Below are positions 1-5,201 of a stretch of 7,004 nucleotides of DNA, piece after piece. The notes under the pieces are model-generated. The model worked only from the letters and a program-made list of their open reading frames with translations, searched no databases and was not told where the DNA came from. The stretch's first letter is position 1. Each line of letters begins with the position of its first letter. This DNA comes from an uncultured Mollicutes bacterium (lineage in GTDB: Bacteria; Bacillota_I; Bacilli_A; Acholeplasmatales; Anaeroplasmataceae): assembly GCA_900547045.1 (NCBI GenBank), contig URFB01000064.1, positions 1 to 7,004 of the forward strand. The letters are read 5' to 3'. Both the position numbers and the translations under genes were made by a program.

Positions 1-221
1 CAAGACAAGGCTTAGTAATATATTATAATAATGACGCAGCTATAAAATATCTAAGACGTGATATTCGTATTCATTATGTTTCTAAAAAGGAAAACTATGC
101 GGTTATTTACTTTAATAAAGCTCAAGAGGAAGAAATTATAAATGAATTAAAGTCAAATCAAGGAATTACTAAAATTGAAAAAAGTAAGCTTGAGTATGAT
201 TTATATTCATTTACAAAATAG
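1..221 (+). CDS. ylbG: YlbG/DUF2129 family protein, 5'-truncated by the window edge
   Basis: The frame beginning at base 3 is open from the window edge to TAG at 219-221 and gives 72 residues starting RQGLVIYYNNDAA. The pattern RQG-(hydrophobic)-Y near the N terminus, then RIHYVSKKENYAVIYF, matches the small YlbG/DUF2129 (UPF0298) cytosolic proteins of Bacilli, where B. subtilis YlbG has RQGIIVY and HYVSKR at the same places. By comparison with that protein only about five N-terminal residues are missing, and the C terminus (EYDLYSFTK) is somewhat shorter than in B. subtilis. The biochemical role of this family is not established. In B. subtilis ylbG precedes rsmD and coaD, but here it is followed directly by a terminator and a murC-like gene, so that linkage is broken. 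The family call rests on recall of the motif, not on an alignment. Confidence 0.8.
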   Translation, partial: RQGLVIYYNNDAAIKYLRRDIRIHYVSKKENYAVIYFNKAQEEEIINELKSNQGITKIEKSKLEYDLYSFTK

Positions 222-243
222 GATTGCATATGCAATCTTTTTT
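222..243 (+). terminator. Rho-independent terminator after ylbG
   Basis: The perfect inverted repeat GATTGC-ATAT-GCAATC (222-237) starts one base after the ylbG stop codon and is followed by six T (238-243). The stem is only 6 bp with three G:C pairs, so some read-through into murC is possible. Confidence 0.8.
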
Positions 244-292
244 AATATTAAAGCTTTTTCATATTTAAGATTATCCTAGCATAAGAATTAAT

Positions 293-298
293 GGTGAT
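293..298 (+). promoter_or_regulatory. Unusual ribosome binding site of murC (GGTGAT)
   Basis: There is no AGGAGG before murC. Instead GGTGAT lies where it can pair with the 3' extension of the Shine-Dalgarno complement (AAGGAGGTGATC). If its GG is aligned with the GG of that consensus, seven bases separate it from the ATG at 302, a normal spacing. The same stretch TTAATGGTGAT recurs at the start of the alanine racemase gene (6478-6488). Confidence 0.5.
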
Positions 299-301
299 TA
301 A

Positions 302-1549
302 ATGGACTATTTCATCATTGGTATTTTAGGATCTGGTACTCAGGCCTTAGCTTCCCTTTTAATTCAAATGGGGCATAAGGTTTCAGGTGTAGATAAAAAG
401 GAAGCTATTTTAAATTATAAGGGAAGAATAGATGTAGAAGATATAAACTTTTTTAAGCCTCAAAGAGGCTATTTTTATATTTATGGTAATGCTTTTAAAG
501 ACCATCCGCTAACCCTTTTAATTAAAAGCCTAGGCTATGATATTAAAAGCTATAAGGAAGCCTTAGCAGAGCTTCCCTTTCATACCAAAATTCAGGTATC
601 AGCCTCTCATGGTAAGACCTTCACGACAAGCCTTTTAGCCCATATGCTAGCTTCCTCATGCCTCGTTGGTGATGGAAGTGCTAAATATCAAAATAATTTA
701 GAATTTGTTTATGAGGGCTGTGAATATCAAAATACCTTTTTAAGCTACTATCCTAATATTTTAATTATTTTAAATATTGATTATGATCACGTGGATTTCT
801 TTAAGACAAGAGAACAATATTTTGAAGCCTTTAGGAATGCATCTAAAAATGCAAGCACCTTAATTATTGAGGATAGTATTAGGCTTGATCATCCTAATAA
901 GCATAGCTTTTCCTTGTCAAATGAGGAAGCCGAGCTTTATGGAAAAATCATTTTAGAAAATGAAGAATATAGCCTAATTAGGCTTAAATATAAGGATATG
1001 ATTAAGGAAATTAAAAGCCCCTTTGTAACAAAATATGAAAATGAAAATCTATTAGCTGCTATCCTTGCATGTTTATTACTTGGAAGATCCCTAGATGAGG
1101 TCTTAGGACGGCTTAAGAGCTTTAAAAGACCTAAAAGAAGAATGGATGTAAGGCATGTTAAAAACAAAATCCTTGTTTTAGATTATGCTCATCATCCTAG
1201 CCAGCTTAAGGCCTTATATGAATATATTAATAATAGCTTTCCATCATTAAAAAAGCTTATTATTTATGAGGGCCATACCCTATCAAGAAGCTTATATTTT
1301 AAAAGGGAATATAAGGATACCTTAGCTAAATTTGATAAGGTATATTTATATCCAATATATTATGCTAGAGAGGAAAAATGTAAAAGCGAAAGGGAGTATT
1401 ATCGCTATTTAAAATTTCCTAAATATAAAAGAAAAAGCTTAATTAAGGATTTTAAGAAGAATAATTTCGTCTTCATCTTTGCGGGAGCTGGAGAAATTAA
1501 TTTTGAATTTGAAAAAGCCTATAGATTTATTTTAAAGGCTAAGGTATAA
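302..1549 (+). CDS. murC: Divergent MurC: UDP-N-acetylmuramate--L-alanine ligase
   Basis: This 415-residue cytosolic Mur ligase would join L-alanine to UDP-MurNAc with ATP, the first amino-acid addition of peptidoglycan synthesis. The Bacillus-type MurC order is visible: N-terminal Rossmann motif GILGSGTQALASLL (7-20) and VSGVD (27-31); P-loop region ASHGKTFTT (101-109); LVGDG (121-125); EGCEY (138-142) and FLSYYPN (146-152); NIDYDHVDFF (158-167); KRPKRRMD (275-282); DYAHHP (294-299); EGHTLSR (323-329); YAREE (354-358); AGAGEIN (394-400). It is slightly shorter than typical MurC (about 430-460). The P-loop departs from the usual G(T/A)HGKT(T/S)TT: the first Gly is Ala and the residue after GKT is Phe. 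No Trp occurs in the protein. The start ATG is supported by GGTGAT at 293-298 and by the Rossmann motif beginning immediately. It may be the sole MurC or a diverged paralogue; the window cannot tell. It could be transcribed with the following three genes, since no terminator lies in the 39-nt gap. Confidence 0.83.
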   Translation: MDYFIIGILGSGTQALASLLIQMGHKVSGVDKKEAILNYKGRIDVEDINFFKPQRGYFYIYGNAFKDHPLTLLIKSLGYDIKSYKEALAELPFHTKIQVSASHGKTFTTSLLAHMLASSCLVGDGSAKYQNNLEFVYEGCEYQNTFLSYYPNILIILNIDYDHVDFFKTREQYFEAFRNASKNASTLIIEDSIRLDHPNKHSFSLSNEEAELYGKIILENEEYSLIRLKYKDMIKEIKSPFVTKYENENLLAAILACLLLGRSLDEVLGRLKSFKRPKRRMDVRHVKNKILVLDYAHHPSQLKALYEYINNSFPSLKKLIIYEGHTLSRSLYFKREYKDTLAKFDKVYLYPIYYAREEKCKSEREYYRYLKFPKYKRKSLIKDFKKNNFVFIFAGAGEINFEFEKAYRFILKAKV

Positions 1550-1550
1550 T
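1545..1550 (+). promoter_or_regulatory. Possible internal -10 box for the DUF1538-PII genes
   Basis: A perfect TATAAT overlaps the murC stop codon, 38 bases before the next start. The best -35 at 17-bp spacing (TAGATT, 1522-1527) is poor and there is no TG extension, so this is only a candidate. In such an AT-rich region a chance TATAAT is quite possible. Confidence 0.25.
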
Positions 1551-1588
1551 ATGGCTAGAAAAAGTTTTTAAATATAAGGAGGCAAAAT

Positions 1589-3136
1589 ATGATTAAGCAA
1601 ATTATTAATAAGCTAAAGGAATCAGCGATATCGGTTTTACCGATATATTTATTAATTCTCATTATTAATTTTACCCCTCTTGTATCCCTAACAGGCTATG
1701 AAATTACGATTATTTCTTTTAGTACAATTATTTTAATTGTAGGAATGGCTTTATTTAATTTAGGTGCAGATATAGCAATGACACCCATGGGAAAAGCTGT
1801 AGGAGTAGGTATTACCAAGCAAGGAAAGCTTGTAGTATTGCTAGCTGTGGTATTTGTTTTAGGCTTTTTAATTACTATTGCGGAGCCGGATTTAACTGTT
1901 CTTGCTAACCAAACCAAGGAAGTAATTAATTCAACGCTTCTTACAATGTCAATTGGTATTGGTGTTGGTATTTTTCTTGTCTTTGCGACCCTAAAGGTTA
2001 TTTTTAAGCTTGATGTAGGAAGATTGTTATCATATTTTTATATGCTGCTGTTTGCGATTGTTATTGTGGTTATTTTAAGTGGAAATGAGGCTATTTTAGC
2101 CCTTGCCTTTGATAGTGGTGGTGTAACAACTGGTCCAATAACAGTACCATTTTTAATGGCCATAGGTGTAGGTGTTTCATCCTTGCTTTCAAAAAAAAGT
2201 GATAAGGATGCATCATTTGGCTTTATTGCCCTAGCATCAATTGGACCGATTATAGTTGTTTTATTGCTTTCGGTTTTTGCTAAGTCAGATATTGACTATA
2301 AGCTTCCCGATTATTCAATTGCTAGTAATTTTGCTAGTTCCTTTGCTAAGGCCTTCTTGCATTCACTTTATGAGGTTGGGCTTCCCCTTTTAATGATTTC
2401 GTTATTTTTCTTAGTTTGTAATTTCTTTGTGCTACACCTAAATTTAGCTCGTCTTAAAAAGCTTGGTATTGGTCTCTTGTATGCTTATTTAGGCCTTGTA
2501 TTATTTTTAAGTGCCGTAAGTGTTTCTTATATGCCTATAGGCTTTAAAATTGGAAGCTCTATTGCCTCATATTCTAAGATCTGGCTTGTTATTTTTGGCT
2601 TTTTAATTGGCGCTTTAACTGTGCTTGCTGAGCCGGCTATTCATGTGCTTAATAATCAGGTTGAGGAAATTACGCAGGGCTTAGTTAAAAAAAAATCAAT
2701 GCTAATTGCTCTTACAATTGGTGTTGGCGTTGCGATTTTACTTTCAATGATTCGTATCATTTTTAATTTTAGTATTCTTTATTATTTGATTCCGGGCTAT
2801 TTATTATGCCTAGGCTTAACTTTATTTGTACCAAAAATTTATTCCGCTATTGCCTTTGATAGTGGTGGGGTAGCCTCAGGTCCTTTAACCTCAAGCTTTA
2901 TTTTACCACTTTCGATTGGTGCTTGTGTTACCCTTGGAGGAGAAGCCTCTGTTTTACAAAATGGCTTTGGTATTGTAGCAATGGTTGCGATGACTCCGCT
3001 AATTGCAATTGAGACCTTAGGTCTTGTTGCGATTATTAAGGATAAGCGTAAGGTTAAAAAGGCTACTAAGCGAATTGTTAAGGAAAACGATGATATTATA
3101 TTTGAATTTTTAGGAGGAAAGGAAAATGGGCGATAA
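1589..3136 (+). CDS. Two-repeat DUF1538 integral membrane protein, probable cation transporter
   Basis: This 515-residue, very hydrophobic inner-membrane protein has roughly 12-14 membrane segments. It consists of two DUF1538 repeats 249 residues apart. Repeat 1 has AEPxxxVLxNQ (98-108), a Gly-rich segment (122-127) and AFDSGGVTTGPITVPF (173-188). Repeat 2 has AEPxxxVLNNQ (347-357), IGVG (377-380) and AFDSGGVASGPLTSSF (422-437). Even the DNA repeats: 19 identical bases at 2103-2121 and 2850-2868. The tail (482-515) is charged and cytosolic-looking. From memory, a paired DUF1538 system (UmpA/UmpB of Halomonas) was reported as a Na+(Li+,K+)/H+ antiporter; here both halves are in one chain. Conserved acidic residues (E99, D175, E348, D424) inside membrane regions fit cation transport, but the substrate is inferred. 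A strong AAGGAGG (1576-1582) sets the start. The last 11 bases overlap the first PII-like gene, indicating translational coupling. Confidence 0.88.
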   Translation: MIKQIINKLKESAISVLPIYLLILIINFTPLVSLTGYEITIISFSTIILIVGMALFNLGADIAMTPMGKAVGVGITKQGKLVVLLAVVFVLGFLITIAEPDLTVLANQTKEVINSTLLTMSIGIGVGIFLVFATLKVIFKLDVGRLLSYFYMLLFAIVIVVILSGNEAILALAFDSGGVTTGPITVPFLMAIGVGVSSLLSKKSDKDASFGFIALASIGPIIVVLLLSVFAKSDIDYKLPDYSIASNFASSFAKAFLHSLYEVGLPLLMISLFFLVCNFFVLHLNLARLKKLGIGLLYAYLGLVLFLSAVSVSYMPIGFKIGSSIASYSKIWLVIFGFLIGALTVLAEPAIHVLNNQVEEITQGLVKKKSMLIALTIGVGVAILLSMIRIIFNFSILYYLIPGYLLCLGLTLFVPKIYSAIAFDSGGVASGPLTSSFILPLSIGACVTLGGEASVLQNGFGIVAMVAMTPLIAIETLGLVAIIKDKRKVKKATKRIVKENDDIIFEFLGGKENGR

Positions 3137-3470
3137 TATAGCACCTAAGGGCTTAAAGCTTTTATTTACCATAATTCCTCACGGTAAAAAAGAGGTATTT
3201 ATGGATTTAATTGAATCATTCGATGCCAATGCTCAAATGTGCTTTTATGCTAAGGGTACAGCCTCAAATGATTTACTTAATTTGCTAGGTCTTGATAATA
3301 ATCAAAGAGATGTTATTGTTAGTGTTTTAAGAGAGGATAGGGTTGGCGATTGTATTTTAGCTATTGAGGATAAGCTTGGAAGCCTTAAGCATGGAAATGG
3401 TATAGCATTTGCTGTAGCCCTTGAATCCTTAATTGGTAATACTAATTATTTAATGCTTGCTAATTTGTAG
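3126..3470 (+). CDS. PII-like signalling protein A, partner of the DUF1538 protein
   Basis: This 114-residue cytosolic protein has a ferredoxin-like PII pattern: strand KLLFTIIPHGKKEVFMDLIE (11-30), then FYAKGTASNDLLNLLGL (40-56), then RDVIVSVLREDRVGDCILAIEDKLG (61-85) and the B-loop-like GNGIAFAVAL (90-99), the counterpart of GDGKIFVLPV in GlnB. The region where GlnB carries its long T-loop and uridylylated Tyr51 is short and looks helical, with no matching tyrosine. It is therefore a PII-like protein and not a glutamine-nitrogen GlnB. AGGAGG (3112-3117) with eight bases to the ATG fixes the start inside the end of the membrane gene. PII proteins form trimers that bind nucleotides and dock on transporters (as GlnK does on AmtB), so gating of the adjacent DUF1538 protein is the natural inference. 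Ligand unknown. Confidence 0.78.
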   Translation: MGDNIAPKGLKLLFTIIPHGKKEVFMDLIESFDANAQMCFYAKGTASNDLLNLLGLDNNQRDVIVSVLREDRVGDCILAIEDKLGSLKHGNGIAFAVALESLIGNTNYLMLANL

Positions 3471-3478
3471 GAGGTTAT

Positions 3479-3805
3479 ATGAAATTATCTTTAGTTGTAA
3501 TTGTTGCGAATGCTGGACGTGCGGATGAAATAATGGATGTTATAAAGCTTGATGGTGCAAGAGGTGGTACCATTATTAATGGAAATAGTAGTGTATCAGC
3601 TAATGCTTTAAAGCTTTATGGTATTTCCATTCAAAAGGAAAAGGATTGTATTTTAGTTATTGTTGATTCTAGCATCAAAAATAAGATTTTAAAAAGTGTA
3701 TATGATCTAAATCAGGCTCATAATTTAGGTGCTATTGCTTTTTCAATGCCGATTTCTGATGCGTCTGAAAATCTATTAAGCCAATATCAAAAGAGTGAAG
3801 AATAA
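3479..3805 (+). CDS. PII-like signalling protein B, second partner of the DUF1538 protein
   Basis: This 108-residue protein has the PII-like pattern: strand and helix LSLVVIVANAGRADEIMDVI (3-22), DGARGGTIINGNSS (25-38), then LYGISIQKEKDCILVIVDSS (46-65), a helix (66-80) and GAIAFSMPISD (84-94), which aligns with GDGKIFVLPVEE of classical PII. The G-A-x-G-G-T/V segment followed by a short variable loop and LxGIxIxxEK is what I recall from PII-like proteins encoded beside DUF1538 genes. It clearly differs from protein A, so this is not a recent duplication. Its AGGAGGT ribosome binding site (3469-3475) overlaps the stop of protein A, leaving only eight bases between the genes. The two may form a mixed trimer or each may serve one half of the two-repeat transporter; neither is shown by the sequence. 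The C-terminal tail (95-108) is polar and variable. Confidence 0.77.
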   Translation: MKLSLVVIVANAGRADEIMDVIKLDGARGGTIINGNSSVSANALKLYGISIQKEKDCILVIVDSSIKNKILKSVYDLNQAHNLGAIAFSMPISDASENLLSQYQKSEE

Positions 3806-3829
3806 GGGATGATTTTTTCATCCTTTTTT
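3806..3829 (+). terminator. Rho-independent terminator ending the DUF1538-PII unit
   Basis: GGATGA (3807-3812), loop TTTTT, TCATCC (3818-3823), then six T (3824-3829). G3806 can add a G-U pair with T3824. It begins at the base after the stop codon of PII-like protein B. Confidence 0.88.
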
Positions 3830-3856
3830 ATGAAATAATTTATGAAAGCTATTTTT

Positions 3857-3870
3857 AGCAAACGCTTTCA
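3857..3870 (+). promoter_or_regulatory. cre-like operator upstream of ccpA
   Basis: Read on the minus strand this is TGAAAGCGTTTGCT, matching the CcpA cre consensus TGWAARCGYTWNCA at every position but the last. Its right arm GCTTTCA (3864-3870) also forms an exact inverted repeat with TGAAAGC at 3843-3849. The site lies upstream of the -35 box, about 22 bp (two helical turns) from the palindrome over that box, so proteins bound at both could sit on the same face of the DNA. Confidence 0.6.
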
Positions 3871-3877
3871 AAAAAGA

Positions 3878-3906
3878 TTGAAAACGGTTTTCATAAGTGA
3901 TATACT
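3878..3906 (+). promoter_or_regulatory. ccpA promoter (TTGAAA-N17-TATACT, extended -10)
   Basis: TTGAAA (3878-3883) and TATACT (3901-3906) are separated by exactly 17 bases, and TG at 3898-3899 provides an extended -10. Transcription would begin near 3912-3914, giving a leader of about 30 nt with a GAGGTGA ribosome binding site (3931-3937). Confidence 0.8.
3879..3893 (+). promoter_or_regulatory. 15-bp perfect palindrome over the ccpA -35 box, likely LacI-family operator
   Basis: TGAAAAC-G-GTTTTCA is a perfect odd-centred inverted repeat and overlaps five of the six bases of the -35 element, so a bound repressor should block RNA polymerase. It has the TGAAA...TTTCA arms and central CG of a cre site but is one base longer than the 14-bp consensus. 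The gene it controls encodes a LacI-family regulator, so autorepression is the simplest reading. Confidence 0.65.
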
Positions 3907-3944
3907 ATTAATATAGGTTTATTGTTTTATGAGGTGAATATATT

Positions 3945-4937
3945 ATGTCAAATGCTACAATTTATGATGTTGCAGGAAAGGCGCAGGTTTCCCTTGCAAC
4001 AGTATCAAGGGTTTTAAATAATCCGGATAAGGTTAATGAATCAACTAGAGAAAGAGTTCTTGCGGTAATTAAGGAGCTAGGATATCGTCCTAATGCTATC
4101 GCAAGAGGCTTAGCATCAAGAAAGACTACAACTGTTGGTATTGTTTTATCTGATGTTACAAGAGCCTCAACATCTCAGCTTTTAGGTGGGATTATTGATA
4201 TTGCTAAAAAATATAATTATTCAATTAAATTATTCTCTATTACAGGAGAACTTGATCTTGAAGAAACAATTAGAACAATTGTCTCTGAGCAGGTTGATGG
4301 AATCCTTTTTTTAGATGACGAGCTTGCTGTTAATCAAATGGAAAGTATTCGTAAGCAATTTGATGATGCCAATATTCCAATGGTTTTAACTAATGTATTA
4401 TTAGATAATCCTAGTGTACCTAGTGTAGCTGTTGATTATAAAAAGGCTGCCTATGACATTACTAAAAAGCTTATTGATGCCGGAAGAAAGGATATTTATT
4501 TACTTTCAACTGTAAGAAGATATTCTGTAAACGAAGAAAAGGAAGTAGGCTATATTGAGGCTATGAAGGAAGCTGGTCGTGAGCCTAAGGTATTTAAGAC
4601 AAGTGGTGACCTTCAAATTAACACTGCTCACTTTGAGGAATATTTTAAGATTAATAAGGTTGATGCGGCGATTGCTGTAAGAGATAGTATTGCTGTTTCC
4701 TTTATGAATGTTATTGAGGATTTTGGTGTGAAGGTACCTGAGGATTGTGCTGTTGTTGGCTTCCAAAATACAAAATATGCCAAGCTTTCAAGGCCAACCC
4801 TAACATGTGTTGATACTCCAGTATATGATATTGGTGCAGTTGCTATGCGTCTTTTAACTAAAATTATGAAAAACGAAGAAATTGATAATATTAAAATCAA
4901 GCTTCCATATACTGTTATTAGAAGAAAATCAGCTTAA
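3945..4937 (+). CDS. ccpA: Catabolite control protein A (LacI family)
   Basis: This 330-residue dimeric regulator would bind cre sites together with HPr-Ser46-P to control carbon metabolism. The N-terminal helix-turn-helix is TIYDVAGKAQVSLATVSRVL (5-24), followed by the YRPN signature (47-50) and hinge helix AIARGLASRKTTTVG (51-65), nearly identical to B. subtilis CcpA (AVARGLASKKTTTVG). The periplasmic-binding-protein-like core (about 63-330) ends with VYDIGAVAMRLLTKIM (293-308), a segment almost unchanged in CcpA proteins and not in other LacI members; from memory the HPr-contact surface includes this region. Length equals the family norm. The start has GAGGTGA (3931-3937) ten bases upstream and an MSN-xTIYDVA N terminus as in Bacillus. 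The gene has its own promoter and operators and its own terminator, so it is monocistronic. In B. subtilis ccpA also lies in the neighbourhood of murC and tyrS. Confidence 0.95.
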   Translation: MSNATIYDVAGKAQVSLATVSRVLNNPDKVNESTRERVLAVIKELGYRPNAIARGLASRKTTTVGIVLSDVTRASTSQLLGGIIDIAKKYNYSIKLFSITGELDLEETIRTIVSEQVDGILFLDDELAVNQMESIRKQFDDANIPMVLTNVLLDNPSVPSVAVDYKKAAYDITKKLIDAGRKDIYLLSTVRRYSVNEEKEVGYIEAMKEAGREPKVFKTSGDLQINTAHFEEYFKINKVDAAIAVRDSIAVSFMNVIEDFGVKVPEDCAVVGFQNTKYAKLSRPTLTCVDTPVYDIGAVAMRLLTKIMKNEEIDNIKIKLPYTVIRRKSA

Positions 4938-4960
4938 GGCTTGACAGTCTTAGCTTTTTT
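4931..4960 (+). terminator. ccpA terminator overlapping the tyrS promoter
   Basis: TAAGGCT (4935-4941), loop TGAC, AGTCTTA (4946-4952, one G-U pair) form a 7-bp stem. After a bulged T4934, AGC (4931-4933) pairs with GCT (4953-4955). A T tract follows (4955-4960), then CTTT. The hairpin includes the ccpA stop codon, and its loop contains most of the -35 box of the next promoter. Confidence 0.6.
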
Positions 4961-4969
4961 CTTTATAAT
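4941..4969 (+). promoter_or_regulatory. tyrS promoter, perfect sigma-A consensus
   Basis: TTGACA (4941-4946), a 17-bp spacer, and TATAAT (4964-4969): both hexamers and the spacing match the consensus exactly. Transcription should start near 4975-4977, just before the T-box leader. Such a strong constitutive promoter fits a gene controlled downstream by transcription attenuation. Confidence 0.92.
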
Positions 4970-4975
4970 GAAAAC

Positions 4976-5182
4976 AACTTAACCAATGAAAAGAAATCAG
5001 TAAAGAGCAAGCTTTTTTAAAGAGAAATCCTGGTTGGTGAAAAGGATTAGGGCGTGCTTCTTGAATTACAATCTTGGAGGTTAAACGTATACCTGCGTTA
5101 AAGGTTTGAGGTGCAGAATCATTGATTCTGAACTAAGGTGGTACCGCGATTATTCGTCCTTAGATTTAAGGACGATTTTTTT
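4976..5182 (+). promoter_or_regulatory. Tyrosine-specific T-box riboswitch in the tyrS leader
   Basis: The leader senses uncharged tRNA-Tyr. Stem I shows CCAA/TTGG at the base (4983-4986 with 5074-5077), the AGTA motif (4999-5002), AAGAGCA paired with TGC-t-TCTT (5003-5009 with 5055-5062), AGAGA (5021-5025), AATCC/GGATT (5026-5030 with 5044-5048) and the apical GGTG of the GNUG motif (5036-5039). The specifier is TAC (5067-5069) in the loop GAATTACAA, a tyrosine codon, followed by A. A stem II-like hairpin spans 5081-5101. Stem III is CAGAATC-ATT-GATTCTG (5114-5130). The T-box AAGGTGGTACCGCG (5135-5148) carries TGGT (5139-5142), complementary to the ACCA end of tRNA-Tyr. The antiterminator pairs CTAAGG (5133-5138) with CCTTAG (5158-5163), which excludes the terminator. 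The 5' end is inferred from the promoter. Confidence 0.95.
5154..5182 (+). terminator. T-box attenuator terminator of tyrS
   Basis: TCGTCCTTA (5154-5162), loop GATT, TAAGGACGA (5167-5175) form a perfect 9-bp stem followed by seven T (5176-5182). Bases 5158-5163 are shared with the antiterminator, so the two folds are mutually exclusive. Confidence 0.92.
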
Positions 5183-5201
5183 ATTTTTAGGAGGAATTTA
5201 T

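Noticed and set aside
244..301. A promoter for murC between the ylbG terminator and the ATG
   Set aside because: TTAATA (242-247) with TAAGAT (266-271) at 18 bp is the best pair I could find, and it is too weak to call.
937..1167. Minus-strand open frame inside murC
   Set aside because: Antisense shadow of a recognised gene, with no ribosome binding site or protein family.
1551..1571. Six-codon ORF (MARKSF) between murC and the DUF1538 gene
   Set aside because: No Shine-Dalgarno sequence at proper spacing and no family support; probably chance.
1696..1917. Minus-strand open frame inside the DUF1538 gene
   Set aside because: Antisense shadow; the sense frame carries the conserved DUF1538 motifs.
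2839..3144. Minus-strand 101-codon frame at the end of the DUF1538 gene
   Set aside because: Antisense shadow with no independent signals. It overlaps the second AFDSGG motif of the real gene.
4506..4900. Two overlapping minus-strand frames inside ccpA
   Set aside because: Both are antisense to a strongly conserved CcpA core and have no start signals.
5106..5201. N-terminal extension of tyrS from ATG 5106 (32 extra codons)
   Set aside because: It would translate the T-box, antiterminator and terminator. AGGAGG before ATG 5202 and the usual TyrRS N terminus both support 5202.
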